A DNA stretch of 5,714 bases from an uncultured Lachnospiraceae bacterium. GTDB taxonomy: Bacteria; Bacillota_A; Clostridia; Lachnospirales; Lachnospiraceae. Shown in pieces: positions 5,529-5,714 of this stretch. The translations under genes and the position numbers were made by a program. Location of the stretch: positions 1 through 5,714 of the forward strand of contig CACYDL010000150.1 in NCBI GenBank assembly GCA_902773195.1, read 5' to 3'. Numbering within the stretch: position 1 is the stretch's first letter; each line of letters begins with the position of its first letter. The notes beneath the pieces are model-generated. The model worked only from the letters and a program-made list of their open reading frames with translations. It ran no database searches and was not told the origin of the DNA.

Positions 5529-5714
5529 TTACTTCATGAATTTTTCCGCGAAGTGGCACGCCACGGAGTGGCCGGGCTTCAGCTCGCGGAGCACCGGCTC
5601 CTCCGCCAGGCACTTGTCCGTCGCGTACGGGCAGCGCGCCGCGAAGCGGCAGCAGGGCTTCGGGTCGATGGGGCTTGTGAGCTCGCCCTTGAGGACCATC
5701 CTCTCGCGCTTCTC
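5529..5714 (-). CDS. Oligopeptide/dipeptide ABC transporter ATP-binding protein, C-terminal end (5' part missing)
   Basis: The last 61 residues of an OppF/DppF-type ATPase, ending in TAA. The C-terminal oligo_HPY domain is recognisable from GELTSPIDP, then a CRFAARCPYA core and GHSVACHF near the end. It contains Cys at visible positions 22, 28, 35 and 53 (C-x5-C-x6-C-x17-C), a spacing for which a [4Fe-4S] cluster has been described in some Opp/Dpp ATPases. The nucleotide-binding domain lies outside the window. The subunit would energise import of peptides or similar small solutes by a cytoplasmic-membrane permease, whose other genes are probably beyond the right edge. The esterase start lies 132 nt downstream, so co-transcription is possible but unproven. 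OppD/DppD rather than F cannot be excluded from this fragment. Confidence 0.88.
   Translation of the reverse strand, partial: EKRERMVLKGELTSPIDPKPCCRFAARCPYATDKCLAEEPVLRELKPGHSVACHFAEKFMK

Noticed and set aside
1..5714. CRISPR arrays, tRNA/rRNA genes, insertion sequences or attachment sites
   Set aside because: No regularly spaced repeats, tRNA-like cloverleaf, transposase motif or terminal repeats were seen on either strand.

Overview
The window is a GC-rich (about 60% by eye) bacterial segment in which every supportable gene lies on the minus strand, so transcription runs from high to low coordinates. Strong AGGAGG-type ribosome binding sites, a clean TATAAT -10 box and oxygen-sensitive Fe-S flavoenzymes suggest an anaerobe, probably a high-GC Clostridia-type Bacillota or possibly a Coriobacteriia-type Actinomycetota. 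The sequence alone does not settle the taxon.

Layout in transcription order. (1) 5714-5529: the last 61 residues of an oligopeptide/dipeptide ABC transporter ATPase (OppF/DppF type), cut by the window edge. (2) 5528-5397: an intergenic stretch with a perfect 15-bp hairpin. (3) 5396-3801: a type-B carboxylesterase with a recognisable Ser-Glu-His triad. (4) 3751-3416: a small SnoaL-like fold protein (111 aa) starting at GTG behind a perfect AGGAGG. (5) 3415-3137: a regulatory region with a post-gene hairpin, two palindromes, a sigma-A-type promoter and a leader hairpin. (6) 3136-1679: a cytoplasmic FAD_binding_2 (fumarate reductase/succinate dehydrogenase flavoprotein-like) oxidoreductase that lacks the known fumarate-reductase catalytic residues. 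(7) 1598-1, running off the left edge: a fusion of a NuoG-like [2Fe-2S]/[4Fe-4S] N-terminus with a GltD-like FAD/NAD(P)H oxidoreductase.

Reading the genes together (inference): the last two genes look like a two-component soluble reductase. The NuoG-GltD fusion would take electrons from NAD(P)H and pass them along Fe-S clusters, and the FAD_binding_2 protein would reduce, or less likely oxidise, an unidentified organic substrate. An esterase and a SnoaL-like protein just upstream, behind a peptide-type transporter, fit an uptake and biotransformation locus: import, ester cleavage, lyase/isomerase-type chemistry, then reduction. This resembles in principle the bile-acid (bai) or plant-glycoside/phenolic clusters of gut anaerobes, but no substrate can be named from the sequence.
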